From: Saprospiraceae bacterium
GTDB lineage: Bacteria > Bacteroidota > Bacteroidia > Chitinophagales > Saprospiraceae
Reading direction: 5' to 3'
Assembly (NCBI GenBank): GCA_027488935.1
Contig: JAIYAP010000003.1
Span: 62,001-126,000 of the forward strand
DNA length: 64,000 nucleotides
Under the pieces are notes generated by a model. It had not been told where the DNA came from. It did not search any database and saw only the letters and a program-made list of their open reading frames with translations. How positions within the stretch are numbered: the first letter of the stretch is position 1; each line of letters starts with the position of its first letter. This document shows positions 1 to 8,739 of the stretch, piece by piece. Position numbers and translations under genes: made by a program.

Positions 1-454
1 TATTATAACCTGTAAGTTTTCTCCTTTTTTCAGAAGGAATATCAAAAATAAAATAGCCTCCTTTTTTTAATACCCTGTTCACTTCGCAAAGCACTTTACT
101 CATATTACTAACTTTTAAATGCATGAATAAATGAAAAGAGATAACATTATCAAAAAATGAATCTTGAAATGATAGATGTTCAGCATCTTCAATTGAGATT
201 TTCTTTAGTGGATATTTATTTTTTGAGACTTCGACCATTTTGTTACTAATGTCAATTCCGTAATCCGCGTATTTTAGAAATCTACCCGTACCACATGCTA
301 TGTCTAGATTAAACGCCGTTTCATTTTCATTCAGATACTTTATTAATATTTCGTCCTCTTGTTTATGAATATATTGCCCATAAGAATTACTAAATCTATC
401 AATATCATAGTCTCTTGCTAAGTCATTATAATATTTTACAATATCTTCTTTCAT
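1..454 (-). CDS. SAM-dependent methyltransferase (partial, class I)
   Basis: Reading leftward from an ATG at 454, an open frame runs off the window edge, so only about the first 150 residues are present. It starts MKEDIVKYYNDLARDYD and carries the class I methyltransferase core: glycine-rich motif I LDIACGTGRFL (about residue 51), GIDISNKMVEV, an acidic EDAEHL strand and NRVLKKGGYFIFDIP. This order matches the UbiE/Methyltransf_11 families, which transfer a methyl group from S-adenosylmethionine to a small molecule or protein. The substrate cannot be told. It is AT-rich compared with the glycosidase genes further on. Confidence 0.85.
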   Translation of the reverse strand, partial: MKEDIVKYYNDLARDYDIDRFSNSYGQYIHKQEDEILIKYLNENETAFNLDIACGTGRFLKYADYGIDISNKMVEVSKNKYPLKKISIEDAEHLSFQDSFFDNVISFHLFMHLKVSNMSKVLCEVNRVLKKGGYFIFDIPSEKRRKLTGYN

Positions 455-544
455 GTATCTTTTTGTCTTAAGGTTGTGCCTAAAGGTTTGTGTATGAATA
501 GTAGTGGGTTTCTACTTACCCCGCGCTTTTTCATAAAATCAAAC

Positions 545-591
545 GCAAGTGAGCAGTAAATGTACAAAATTGTACAATTCCGCCCACTTGC
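545..591. terminator. Inverted repeat, probable terminator
   Basis: Arms GCAAGTGAGC and GCCCACTTGC (one mismatch) flank a loop that itself contains the palindrome TGTACAAAATTGTACA. A T-rich run follows on the plus strand (592-600). It lies downstream of the leftward gene at 672-1958 and upstream of the leftward methyltransferase, so it probably isolates the two. Confidence 0.45.
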
Positions 592-671
592 TTTTTTCTT
601 TTGAGCGCTAAGTGTTATTAATTATAGGGGATTTGTAGAGGCTGGTTCGGCACGCGCTACAAACATGGATC

Positions 672-1958
672 CTATGGCAATTTACCAAAATCGATCTTGG
701 GCATTGCGCCTTTGGAGGGGCGGGTAAACTTCGTATTGAGCTTGGTATTCGCATTAAAAAAACCGCCATTTTTAAGAAAAAAGTGGTCGCCTTCCACGCC
801 GCCGTCGAAATCGACCCGAAACCTTCTTTCCGCATTGATATCACCGGTCAGTTTCGCCTTGGACAGCGCGATCCAATTCCCTTTGGTATCGCAGGCCCAT
901 TGGTTATTCAAGTATAGTTTTCTGGACACATTCCCGTTGGCGGGTTCAAAAATTTCCAGAAAAGAATGCGCATGTTGGTACCAGGTATCGGTTTGGGGGC
1001 GTAAAAAAGAGGCAATCAGGAGCCATTGGCCGGTCTTCGAATCCATGAAATAAGCCGTGTAAATGGTGTTGCCCTTTCCATCCGGCTCCACGGAATTGAG
1101 GAATTTATACACCGTACCCGGTTTCCAGGGATAAACCAAATAGCTCTGTCCGCCCGAGCCTTCATTTCCAAATTCTCCGATATGAACCCCCTTGCCTTTT
1201 TTCAGCAAACGAATTTTTTGCGCTTCCGGAATGGTCGTTGGATCATCCGTTTCAAAAGGACTCCAAACGGAAAACAAGATCTTTCTTTCGGTGGATGAAT
1301 TGCGTTGGATCCCAAAATAGCCTTCGCCAAAGCCATTGGCCATGTAATAGGAGCCGATCGGGTCATCGCCTTCAGGAACCGTCAATTCATTGTAAAACCA
1401 TTTGATGGTGGTGTTTTCCGGGAATTCATATCCCAAATGGACCGAAGGACCTCTTCTGCCGAAGTGAAAGTTATTATCTTTATTGTCAGGCACATAATTG
1501 ACTTTTATCGGATCCTTGTGCCGAATCTGCAGTTCCTGGATGCGGGCAAAATTGGCACCGCTTTTTCGGATACCCTGAAGTTTTATGACATTGTAGCCTT
1601 CGAGGGAGCTACTACCCAGCTCAATTTTCCGGTCGCCGGCTTTCAGATTGTACTCCTTGGTGGCGCCATTCACTGAAATCGACAGGGTGCTGTTGCCCGT
1701 TTGTTTGATCAGCGGAAGCACCAATTGTACGGGCTGCGCGGTTTGGAGCGAAAAGTAAATGGCAAATACAGTATTTTTATTGCTCCAGTTTTCAATGCCA
1801 TTGTCTGTAATTTCCTCTTCAGAATTGGGGGATACTTGAAAGGCATTGCCGCCCAAAGGGATGCTCACTTGTTGTGCCTGGGCAAGTGGGAGCTTGCTTA
1901 GGCAGCAGATGGCCAGCAGCAGTGTAAGATGGGAGGGACAGATGGTGGGTAATTTCAT
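672..1958 (-). CDS. Secreted DUF5077/DUF3472 domain protein
   Basis: 428 residues with a signal peptide (hydrophobic stretch LTLLLAICCLSKLPLAQAQ, cleavage after AQA). The N-terminal part (about 30-145) resembles DUF5077, a small beta-sandwich. The C-terminal part resembles DUF3472, with conserved segments around NGFGEGYFGIQ, ILFSVWSPF and GNEGSGGQSYLVYPW. This two-domain arrangement is common in Bacteroidota exported proteins and is often near glycan-degrading loci. The enzymatic role of the family is not established; carbohydrate binding or hydrolysis is inference. There is no T9SS sorting domain at the C-terminus, so it is probably periplasmic. Confidence 0.8.
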   Translation of the reverse strand: MKLPTICPSHLTLLLAICCLSKLPLAQAQQVSIPLGGNAFQVSPNSEEEITDNGIENWSNKNTVFAIYFSLQTAQPVQLVLPLIKQTGNSTLSISVNGATKEYNLKAGDRKIELGSSSLEGYNVIKLQGIRKSGANFARIQELQIRHKDPIKVNYVPDNKDNNFHFGRRGPSVHLGYEFPENTTIKWFYNELTVPEGDDPIGSYYMANGFGEGYFGIQRNSSTERKILFSVWSPFETDDPTTIPEAQKIRLLKKGKGVHIGEFGNEGSGGQSYLVYPWKPGTVYKFLNSVEPDGKGNTIYTAYFMDSKTGQWLLIASFLRPQTDTWYQHAHSFLEIFEPANGNVSRKLYLNNQWACDTKGNWIALSKAKLTGDINAERRFRVDFDGGVEGDHFFLKNGGFFNANTKLNTKFTRPSKGAMPKIDFGKLP

Positions 1959-2048
1959 GTTGGTAAAAGTAATTTTAGTGGTGACATCTCGGTTTGAGTT
2001 AAATCGAATTATACTAAAGCGAATAAATCATCCATCATTATTTTGCTA

Positions 2049-2447
2049 TCAATCAATCCAAGTCAAGGTCTTTTGATCGAAATGAAGACATAGATTTTTT
2101 TGTCTTAAAATATCCATACCTAGGATACCCGAATAGTTAGAAATGATGCCATTCGCAATAAAATCAATGATTTGGATAGGATGGCTTTTAAATTGAGTAC
2201 CAAAAACATCAATGGATTCAATTTTAAACACATCTGCAAACATTCGGCCATTCGCCGTTTCAACTTCAACTTGTCCTAGGGAATCTTTAAGATTAATTTG
2301 CTCGATATATAAGATGTTTTTGTCGAGATAAGTGTCCGAAGAACCCGTATCCAACAAAAAAGGCAAAATACTTTCGCCATTTATTTCTACGTGTACGATG
2401 ATCAAGCCGTCATCGTGGAGCCATTCGAAGGGGTAAGTTGTTTTCAA
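2049..2447 (-). CDS. Retropepsin-like aspartic protease domain protein
   Basis: 132 residues, no signal peptide. It has the hallmarks of a single-lobed pepsin-like aspartyl protease: the active-site triad region PFLLDTGSSDTYLD (about 29-42) and a later hydrophobic-glycine motif GILGMDIL (about 107-114). Such proteins act as homodimers, each subunit giving one Asp. The start codon overlaps the stop of the upstream gene (2444-2710) by 4 bp, so the two are translationally coupled. The substrate is unknown. Confidence 0.75.
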   Translation of the reverse strand: MKTTYPFEWLHDDGLIIVHVEINGESILPFLLDTGSSDTYLDKNILYIEQINLKDSLGQVEVETANGRMFADVFKIESIDVFGTQFKSHPIQIIDFIANGIISNYSGILGMDILRQKNLCLHFDQKTLTWID

Positions 2448-2710
2448 AGTGGCGATTTAATTGTTCTTAATAGGCCAATATGATAATTTGAGTTGAGTTG
2501 TCCTGTAAAGGCCAAGGTGAATTTAACAAAACCCTCCCGTCGTTCGCCACCTTCGATACTCGCTACACGTTTATCTTGGTGGTGTGCCAAAACAGTCCCT
2601 TTTACGATTTGCATACCGTCAAAGATTGGGTCGCCTAAAACAACCCATTCATCCGGATACTGAATTTTAATTTCATCCCAGTTCAAGCTAATATTTTCGA
2701 TGATTTCCAT
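2444..2710 (-). CDS. Hypothetical protein paired with the retropepsin-like gene
   Basis: 88 residues beginning MEIIENISLNWDEIKIQYPDEWVVLGDP. No family that can be named with certainty. It is the first gene of a two-gene leftward unit and overlaps the protease-like gene by 4 bp. The fold looks like a small beta barrel (segments DPIFDGMQIVKGTVLAHH and GFVKFTLAFTGQL). Such small partners of retropepsin-like proteins are frequent in Bacteroidota and may be substrate or regulator; that is inference. Confidence 0.65.
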   Translation of the reverse strand: MEIIENISLNWDEIKIQYPDEWVVLGDPIFDGMQIVKGTVLAHHQDKRVASIEGGERREGFVKFTLAFTGQLNSNYHIGLLRTIKSPL

Positions 2711-2779
2711 TGCCTCTATTTTAAAATAAACATAACAAAGTTAAGCGTTTTTCTTGAAAACAGAATACTCCCCGCTATA

Positions 2780-2959
2780 TTACTTTTTCAACCGCGCCTT
2801 CCATTCCAACAAATAAAGCACTGCCAACGAACGATCACCTCTGCAAGAATATTTGCAAATCGTCAAAATTTCAACCCCACCAGGCAAAAGAAGGTCTCGT
2901 ACCTGAGCGGGATATAAAACACAAGCATCCAATACAATCGTAGGAATGGCTTGCATCAT
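2780..2959 (-). pseudogene. PIN-domain toxin fragment fused to a copy of the alkA 3' end
   Basis: A 59-residue open frame. Its first half, MMQAIPTIVLDACVLYPAQV followed by RDLLL, is the N-terminal strand and catalytic-Asp motif of a PIN-domain RNase (VLDACVLYPA). After about 40 residues it switches to GDRSLAVLYLLEWKARLKK, identical to residues near the C-terminus of the glycosylase encoded at 3870-4484. The PIN domain (normally about 130 residues) is thus cut off and sealed with a duplicated gene end. It is almost certainly non-functional. The upstream Fic fragment overlaps its start by 4 bp. Confidence 0.8.
2784..2839. repeat. 56-bp near-identical copy of the alkA-like gene 3' end
   Basis: This stretch matches 3888-3943 at 54 of 56 positions in the same orientation. 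The second copy lies inside the intact glycosylase gene (last 20 codons). The intervening DNA holds truncated rhuM, Fic and PIN pieces, so the direct repeat probably marks a recombination junction. Confidence 0.9.
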
Positions 2960-3075
2960 TCGTAACTTGGGTAAAGTTCAACACCGCCGAAACTTTGCCC
3001 GATTTGTGCCACGGAACTTTCAAAACTTTGGTCTTTAGGTTTGGCAAATACATCAGAGGAGAAGTCAGATTTCAT
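2956..3075 (-). pseudogene. Fic/Doc domain N-terminal fragment (remnant)
   Basis: A 39-residue frame, starting MKSDFSSDVFAKPKDQ, contains SSVAQIGQSFGGVELYPSYE. This resembles the start of the Fic/Doc domain found at the C-terminus of some RhuM-family proteins, where the text goes on to a conserved HPF-DGNKR active site. Here it stops after YPSYE, so the AMPylation motif is lost. Its ATG overlaps the stop of the truncated rhuM gene in another frame, and its stop overlaps the start of the PIN fragment. The assignment rests on my memory of the family consensus. Confidence 0.65.
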
Positions 3076-3491
3076 ACTTTGAGGGTTTCAACCTGCATTT
3101 GTTTCTCGGCCAGGCGTTTTTCATTAATGGCGTAGCCTTGCACGAGGTATTCCTTGAGCCGTTGCGTAGCCCATTGGCGAAATTGGGTGCCGCGCTTGGA
3201 ATTGACACGGTAGCCAACGGAGATGATAACATCAAGATTGTAGTGTTCTACCGTTCGTTCTACCGTTCGATTGCCCTCTTTTTGAACTGTCGCAAATTTT
3301 GCGACAGTTCGATTTTCTTCGAGCTCATGCTCTTCAAATATATTATTTATGTGTTTACCAATTGTTTTGACGTCTCTGTCAAAAAGTACCGAAAGCTGCT
3401 GACGGTTGAGCCAAACTGTTTCTGATTCAAAGCGCACCGTTAATGCTGTTTGGTTATCAGCAGTTTGATAAAGCTCAATTTGATTATCCAT
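3072..3491 (-). pseudogene. RhuM-family protein, truncated after 139 residues
   Basis: The frame begins MDNQIELYQTADNQTALTVR and shows the RhuM signature: VWLNRQQLSVLFDRDVKTIGKHINNIFEEHEL (in two pieces), a Bro-N-like DNA-binding region, then LDVIISVGYRVNSKRGTQFRQWA. Complete family members are about 330 residues; this one ends at METLKV-type sequence with a TGA, where a Fic-like piece continues in another frame. RhuM proteins are often found in genomic islands and some resemble toxin modules; function is poorly known. The N-terminal domain could still be made, but the gene is best read as decaying. Confidence 0.8.
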
Positions 3492-3869
3492 TGCGATTAC
3501 TTTTTTAGTGGTTATTTTTCACCGCAAAGTTAAGAGGTAAAAATACATTTTACAACAAATTGTTTTATTTTTTGTTTGTAAATTTTCGAAAAAATAGTCA
3601 GATCCTTCTCTTTTATATACTTGCCACGCAGCTCCTAACATGTTGTATATGTGGATGTTCTGAAAATAAGGCAACTGTGACTGAGGGAATGGTAAACAAA
3701 GTCGCCCAAGCCTGCGGGAGCAGGCAAAAAAAGGTAAAACGAAATAAATCGTATCCGTTAATAATTTAATGACCATCGCAGCCACGGGCTTACACCCGTG
3801 GCTAGATTAAATCGCCCCGTTGGGGCTTGGAGCAATAGAACCAATACTTCGTCTTCTTAATTGAAAGAA
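3492..3869. other. Gene-free stretch with REP-like hairpins
   Basis: No convincing gene. Three short perfect hairpins are visible: GCCTGC-GGGA-GCAGGC (3711-3726), GCCACGGG-CTTACA-CCCGTGGC (3781-3802) and GCCCC-GTT-GGGGC (3814-3826). Paired hairpins of the last two kinds recur between genes of many Bacteroidota genomes. The 5' part (3536-3660) is AT-rich and may carry the promoter of the rhuM remnant. Confidence 0.6.
3781..3826. repeat. REP-like double hairpin
   Basis: Two adjacent perfect inverted repeats, GCCACGGG/CCCGTGGC and GCCCC/GGGGC, lie downstream of the leftward alkA-like gene. They may act as a weak terminator or be a mobile REP-type unit. They resemble, in style but not in sequence, the hairpins of the late viral operon. 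Confidence 0.6.
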
Positions 3870-4484
3870 TCAACCGTTTAAATCTCCTTTTTTCAACCGC
3901 GCCTTCCATTCCAACAAATAAAGTACCGCCAACGAACGATCACCCGCCCAAGCCCCGGCAACCTCCAGCATTTGTGCTTTTAAGCGCGATGCCGGGTTCA
4001 ATCCGTACAATTTGACCATCATTTCTTTCAGGTGAAAATCGTCATAAGGAAAAACATCGGGCCGTTGCAAGGTGTACAATAAAATCATGTCTATCGTCCA
4101 TTTTCCGACGCCTTTGATGCCGGATAATTGTTCGATCACTTCCGCATCCGAAAGCAGGTTCCAGTCGATCGTGTGCATGCTGAAAAACGCCAGAACACGC
4201 TCCACCGTTTCATATTTACTGGCTGATAAATTGGCCGTGGGGAAAACCGCTTTTTCAAATACCTCAAAATTTTCAAGTGTCAAAGTGCTTAAACCCGCCC
4301 GTTCCAACATCTTTTGAAAGATTTTTTTGGTGCTCCGATAATGAATTTGTTGCTCCAAAATACAACTCATCAAATCGAAAAAAACATCTTTTGTGCTCTC
4401 AAACCGAGGTGGCGGAATGGTAGCAATGATTTTTTCAAGCACTGGGTCGGATTGCGCGAGCCGGGTAGCGGCATTGGGTGTCAT
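3870..4484 (-). CDS. DNA-3-methyladenine glycosylase, HhH-GPD (AlkA-like)
   Basis: 204 residues, the usual size of short AlkA homologues. It has the helix-hairpin-helix LSGIKGVGKWTIDMIL (about 120-135) and the catalytic Asp region FPYDDFHLKEMM (about 152-163). The family excises alkylated bases such as 3-methyladenine from DNA and leaves an abasic site for repair. The early segment SCILEQQIHYRSTKKIFQKM is the GPD-fold helix pair. It stands alone, leftward. Its last 20 codons are duplicated at 2784-2839. Confidence 0.9.
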   Translation of the reverse strand: MTPNAATRLAQSDPVLEKIIATIPPPRFESTKDVFFDLMSCILEQQIHYRSTKKIFQKMLERAGLSTLTLENFEVFEKAVFPTANLSASKYETVERVLAFFSMHTIDWNLLSDAEVIEQLSGIKGVGKWTIDMILLYTLQRPDVFPYDDFHLKEMMVKLYGLNPASRLKAQMLEVAGAWAGDRSLAVLYLLEWKARLKKGDLNG

Positions 4485-4591
4485 GGCGGATCGTTTTTTG
4501 ATTAAATGCTGGATTTAAAGAAAAGTTTAACTTATCGAATCTTCCTAACATAATCCGACGGTAATATAAAAATAAAAACGATCTTTGTTTT

Positions 4592-4801
4592 ATGAAAGAA
4601 TACTTGGAAAAAATGGATCGGCATGTTTTAACCATAAGTACGTTAGGCGAAGAAGACCCACGCGCCGAAACCATGTATTGGCTTTCCAAACCTCCAATTG
4701 AGCGCCTGATTGCGCTTGAAATACTTCGAATGCGCATGGCCAATTATGATAACACTCAGTCCGGACTTCAAAGAATTTATACAGTTACTGAACGCCTGTA
4801 A
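4592..4801 (+). CDS. Small protein paired with nucleotidyltransferase
   Basis: 69 residues, beginning MKEYLEKMDRHVLTISTLGE, with the segment YWLSKPPIERLIALEILRMR that recurs in small genes placed directly before nucleotidyltransferase-fold genes in Bacteroidota. The two genes overlap by 56 bp in different frames. The pairing looks like a toxin-antitoxin type module, but which partner is which, and whether it is toxic at all, is not shown by sequence. Confidence 0.65.
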   Translation: MKEYLEKMDRHVLTISTLGEEDPRAETMYWLSKPPIERLIALEILRMRMANYDNTQSGLQRIYTVTERL

Positions 4802-5195
4802 GGTCGAATACCTTTTAGTAGGAGGTTATGCAGTTGCGTTACATGGATATGTTCGATATACATCTGATATTGACATATGGGTTAGAAGCACTCCCGATAA
4901 TTCTATACGTGTTGTGGAATCTCTGATGCGTTTTGGGTTACCCCAAGCAAATGAGCTTTTTGACATTTTGCAAAAAGAAAAACGCGTAATTGGCATTGGA
5001 ACACCTCCGAATAAAATTGAAGTTATCACATCAATTGATGGAGTAGAATTTGAAACTTGCTATCGAAATAAATTAGAAGTTGAAATAGATGGTATGAGTC
5101 TATATTATTTATCACTTCCAGATTTGGTAATAAACAAAAAAGCAAGTGGCCGATTTAAGGATTTAAATGATTTGGAACATTTGCCAAAACTTTAA
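4746..5195 (+). CDS. Nucleotidyltransferase-fold protein (AbiEii/MNT-like)
   Basis: 149 residues from the ATG at 4746 (MITLSPDFKEF), preferred over an upstream start at 4710 because homologues begin with a short acidic lead before the fold. The nucleotidyltransferase motif is clear: YLLVGGYAVALHGYVRYTSDID, split as GGYAVALHG and TSDIDIWV, where the two Asp bind metal. A third acidic residue is likely in NKIEVITSIDG. Members transfer nucleotides to proteins or tRNA in toxin systems such as AbiE and MNT/HEPN. It forms a two-gene unit with 4592-4801. Confidence 0.8.
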   Translation: MITLSPDFKEFIQLLNACKVEYLLVGGYAVALHGYVRYTSDIDIWVRSTPDNSIRVVESLMRFGLPQANELFDILQKEKRVIGIGTPPNKIEVITSIDGVEFETCYRNKLEVEIDGMSLYYLSLPDLVINKKASGRFKDLNDLEHLPKL

Positions 5196-5246
5196 ACTCA
5201 AAAACTTCTTTCGATGTACAAATTTTTACTTAAAATCAGCCAAAAT

Positions 5247-6278
5247 ATGCCACGCCCCCTCCAAATCTACAAAGCCCTACTCCTCTCCGCGTTAATCGCC
5301 TTTTCAACCGCTACCTTCGCACAAAGTGATTCCGAAGAGTACAGCGCGATCAGCGACGATCCTACCAGTGCTTTTGTGCTGGCCTTTTCCGGCTTGCGTT
5401 TGCGCGAATTTCCGGGAACAGCCAGTAAGGTCCTGACGACCATACCATTTGCCTCAAAAGTGACTTTAATGCGGGATCCGACCCTATCTCGAAGTGAGGA
5501 TGACGGCTACCTGTTCGATGCCGATTCGATCCGGGGAAATTGGGTAAGCGTCAAGTATCAGGGCAAAACCGGGTATGTATTTGACGCTTACTTGGGAAAT
5601 GGAATCCGTAAAATGAACAAAGCCTCTTACCTGATCATGGAAGATGCCGCATGGTGCTGGTCGGACGCTTATGCCTCCAAAGCATACCATTATTATGGTG
5701 TATTTCTGGATAAAAGCAAGCAGCACGCAAGCTTAAAAACCATAAAACCGGTGTTCCATTCAGACCATGATGAACATGAATCCATCTCCATGCATGCTTC
5801 AGGTAAGGAACGCCCGTATTTCATGCTGGCAACCCGAGAACCACTGGCGGAAGACGGACTGATTAATCGGTTCCATTTTTGCTCAAAATTAGAGGATTAT
5901 CGGCCGAAAGATGCTTCATTCCAGGTTTTGAGAAATGATTCCATCCTACATGCTGTCCGAATTCAAGAGAGCAATTGGGAACTCTCCTGTGTGAAGCAAA
6001 AAGTCCAAGATTCAAACCCGTCTTATTATGAAAAGGTGATCCAATTAAAAGATCGGAATACGGGGCAAAAACAGATCATCGTGGATAAAAATTACGTTAT
6101 GAGTGAAGCATATATGGCTTGGTGCGCCGATTTGGACCGGGATGGCGTTCAGGATTTTATGCTCAGTTTAAGTGATGAAGAAAGCGGTTCTTGTTTGGTC
6201 CTCTTTTTATCCAGAAACGCGGGCAAAGGAAAACTGATGCGTCTGGCTGGGATTTATTGGTGGGGCGATTGTTGTTAA
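5247..6278 (+). CDS. Exported SH3-domain protein
   Basis: 343 residues from the ATG at 5247; the ATG at 5214 would add 11 residues before the signal peptide (LLLSALIAFSTATFAQ). Residues about 45-115 form a bacterial SH3 domain (FSGLRLREFPG, then WVSVKYQGKTGYVFDAYL), which usually binds peptides or cell wall. The remainder is not assigned but contains ADLDRDGVQDFMLSLSDEE, like an FG-GAP calcium-binding strand. Its last 100 bp have a degraded second copy at 29618-29745. Confidence 0.75.
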   Translation: MPRPLQIYKALLLSALIAFSTATFAQSDSEEYSAISDDPTSAFVLAFSGLRLREFPGTASKVLTTIPFASKVTLMRDPTLSRSEDDGYLFDADSIRGNWVSVKYQGKTGYVFDAYLGNGIRKMNKASYLIMEDAAWCWSDAYASKAYHYYGVFLDKSKQHASLKTIKPVFHSDHDEHESISMHASGKERPYFMLATREPLAEDGLINRFHFCSKLEDYRPKDASFQVLRNDSILHAVRIQESNWELSCVKQKVQDSNPSYYEKVIQLKDRNTGQKQIIVDKNYVMSEAYMAWCADLDRDGVQDFMLSLSDEESGSCLVLFLSRNAGKGKLMRLAGIYWWGDCC

Positions 6279-6285
6279 TGGGATT

Positions 6286-8739
6286 CTACCGCACAACCCC
6301 AACCCCTTTAACCGTCACCTTACTACCCGCTTCAATTTTTAACCAATAAATCCCCGCTGCCAGGTTTTCGGGCATCATTGTCTCTACCAACTGTTCGCCT
6401 GCCGGTAATGCATCGTCAAAAATGGATTGCAAGGCTTTACCCGAGGCATCCAGCAGGGTCACGCGGGTGCGTGCGGGAGACTCCAGGTAAAATGCAGTAT
6501 TTATCATGCTGCCAGCGTTGACCGGATTGGGGTAAACCTCCGTTGGAAACGATTGTATCGCCACATCATCGCTTGATACGGTTTGACTGGTCAACGAAAA
6601 CACAGCATCCCACAACAAGGAAGGAACAGGTATCGATAAAGTATCGGTGTTTTTTTGCACGGTTTCGGTAGCAGTGAGCGCCCCCGTCAGGCAATTGAAC
6701 CAGCGAAGTTGATAAGTTCCATTTAACAGGCCCGTAATTTTGAGCACGGCACCGTCCACCGGATTGGGTTGGCCGCTGGTTTTTACCCGCTGGTGGTTGT
6801 ATTGGTTGTGTAGCACCCAACCGGCCATCTGGGTTTGGTCTTCAGCGCGTAAGGCGTACACATCTACGGCCGAGCCGAGTCCACTAAAGGTGTAAGAAGC
6901 AATGCTGATCCAATCGGTTCCGGTGTTATCCACCTGGATCTGGTGGTTGCCTGCCGGGACATTCACGGAATAAGTTTGGTTGACTGCCCCATTCTGATTG
7001 AGGACTTGTACACCATCTATCCAGATCGAAATTTTGGGCGATTGGCCAGTAGAAGTGCCTGTTTTTACCAAAAACTGCCCGGCAGCAGGGTATGTTACCG
7101 TAAATACGGGCGGCCTACGATATTGGGTGTTCCATTGGGAGCCATATAAAAACTGCCCCAGTTTTGCGCCCGCCGGACTAATGGTACCGCTGGTGGTGAT
7201 GCTGATTTCGGTATCGGCCAGTCCGCCCCAGCCCAGCGATGGGGTCAAACTGAGATCGGCCGGAGCGCCCGCGGCAAAGGCGGGTAAAGGTTGAAAATTG
7301 GCTGCTTGCAAAGGCAGCACTGCCGCTACGGCCGAAACGCCCGCAAAATGCGTGTACAGGTTTTGCTGGTTTACATACGTATCCCACCACCATTGCATGC
7401 CGGTGCCTGCACCGCCTGAAAACAAACCACCCCACAAAGCATTGTGTACGTGAATACCGTTCGGATCGAGTGTGCTGAGGCCGGAAGCGGAGCCGCCCAG
7501 GCCGAATTCCCCATTCAGCGTAGGTTTGCCATAATCGTTTAGGTATTGGGTGTTTCCACTGGCCAAGGCCCGCTCCAGGTTGGGTACGTCTACGTAATAG
7601 TGGGTTTGGGTAAGGTCAATATCGGGCTGATTCCAGGTTTCCTGATCATTATAGTCATGCGCATAACTGGTGGTCACCAGGTGCTGACGCGGGTCTTTTT
7701 GTTTCAAATATGCCGACATTTCCAAATGCCATGCCGATACATTGGCTTTGCGTTGCTCAAACTGGTCGGTCCAGTCCACCTCATTGAATAGTTCCCAGGC
7801 CATGATGCTGCGCTGGTGTCCCCAACGAGCCACGGTATAGCGCAGGCGATTTTTCAGGGTTGCTTTGGCGGCTGCATTGGTGAAAAAATCCCAGGTATTG
7901 GCGCAAGGGCCGCCGTTTGCCGTGTTGTAAGGACTTTCGTTCCAGTTGGGGTTTACCTGCGACGAAACCTGGCCGTGGTGGTTGAGGCATAACATGACAT
8001 ACACGCCTTTTTCAGCACATTTATCCAGCAGCCAGTCGAGGTAAAACGCGTTGCTTTGCTGGTATTTGCGCAGGCCCTGATAGCCATTGGTGTTGGCTTT
8101 CCACTCTAACCCGATGCCCCAGTGGCATAGCCACAGGCGGATAAAATTGCCGCCGTTGCTGCTGAGTTTTTGGAGCCAGTTTTGGTAATCCTGGTAAATA
8201 TTGCTTTGCTGCCAGGCCATGTTTTCACCAACCGGGATGTATTGTTCGCCGTTGTCGAAATGCAGGTAATTGGTTTGGTCGGCGCGTATAAATCCTTTGG
8301 CGGAAAGTGGGTCGGGTGCATCGCAAGTAAAGGTTTGGACAGGAAAACTGCCCGTTCCAGCGCTGGTCGTGCAAGAAACAAGGTATTGATACACCCCGGT
8401 TTGGGTGGGTGCGTACCGTATTTTAAATCCACCCGCGCCAAGGACAGAAATGGTACCGGTTTGGGTGTTGGTGATCTGATAATCCTGCATGAAAAAACCA
8501 TCGATGGTTTCCTGCTGTCCATCGGGCCGGGTGACTACTGCTTGCACCCGAATGTTGTCGTAATCATACGGGTTTGTCCAGGAGGCGGTTAGCGTGATGG
8601 CCGCTTCAAATTTGGTGTATTGTTTTACCGTTTGGGCAAGCGGTGTAACAGCGGTAATGACGGGCGCCTGGGCATTCAGCACAGCTTGAGACAGGAGGCC
8701 AGACAAAAACAGGAGGACTAGGCGAAAAACTTTTTTCAT
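6286..8739 (-). CDS. Secreted GH5-like glycoside hydrolase with DUF5060 and T9SS sorting domain
   Basis: 817 residues from the ATG at 8739 (MKKVFRLVLLFLSG, signal peptide). Order: DUF5060 immunoglobulin-like domain (about 35-125), a TIM-barrel catalytic domain with acid/base Glu in MAWELFNEVDW and likely nucleophile Glu in TLNGEFGLGG, a carbohydrate-binding-like beta region (YPAAGQFLVKTGTSTG and IWIDGVQVLNQNG), and a C-terminal T9SS type A domain (VYPNPVNAGSM ... GIYWLKIEAG). The T9SS signal predicts export to the cell surface or medium. It sits beside a GH5 mannanase and the mannan locus, so mannan or gluco-mannan is a likely substrate, by inference. Confidence 0.85.
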   Translation of the reverse strand: MKKVFRLVLLFLSGLLSQAVLNAQAPVITAVTPLAQTVKQYTKFEAAITLTASWTNPYDYDNIRVQAVVTRPDGQQETIDGFFMQDYQITNTQTGTISVLGAGGFKIRYAPTQTGVYQYLVSCTTSAGTGSFPVQTFTCDAPDPLSAKGFIRADQTNYLHFDNGEQYIPVGENMAWQQSNIYQDYQNWLQKLSSNGGNFIRLWLCHWGIGLEWKANTNGYQGLRKYQQSNAFYLDWLLDKCAEKGVYVMLCLNHHGQVSSQVNPNWNESPYNTANGGPCANTWDFFTNAAAKATLKNRLRYTVARWGHQRSIMAWELFNEVDWTDQFEQRKANVSAWHLEMSAYLKQKDPRQHLVTTSYAHDYNDQETWNQPDIDLTQTHYYVDVPNLERALASGNTQYLNDYGKPTLNGEFGLGGSASGLSTLDPNGIHVHNALWGGLFSGGAGTGMQWWWDTYVNQQNLYTHFAGVSAVAAVLPLQAANFQPLPAFAAGAPADLSLTPSLGWGGLADTEISITTSGTISPAGAKLGQFLYGSQWNTQYRRPPVFTVTYPAAGQFLVKTGTSTGQSPKISIWIDGVQVLNQNGAVNQTYSVNVPAGNHQIQVDNTGTDWISIASYTFSGLGSAVDVYALRAEDQTQMAGWVLHNQYNHQRVKTSGQPNPVDGAVLKITGLLNGTYQLRWFNCLTGALTATETVQKNTDTLSIPVPSLLWDAVFSLTSQTVSSDDVAIQSFPTEVYPNPVNAGSMINTAFYLESPARTRVTLLDASGKALQSIFDDALPAGEQLVETMMPENLAAGIYWLKIEAGSKVTVKGVGVVR

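Noticed and set aside
3519-3785. 88-codon leftward frame in the gap after rhuM
   Set aside because: Composition is that of AT-rich non-coding DNA, it spans hairpins, and nothing in it resembles a protein.
6566-8592. Several 60-140-codon frames opposite the GH5-like gene
   Set aside because: They are mirror frames of a long GC-rich coding region with clear domains; no independent support.
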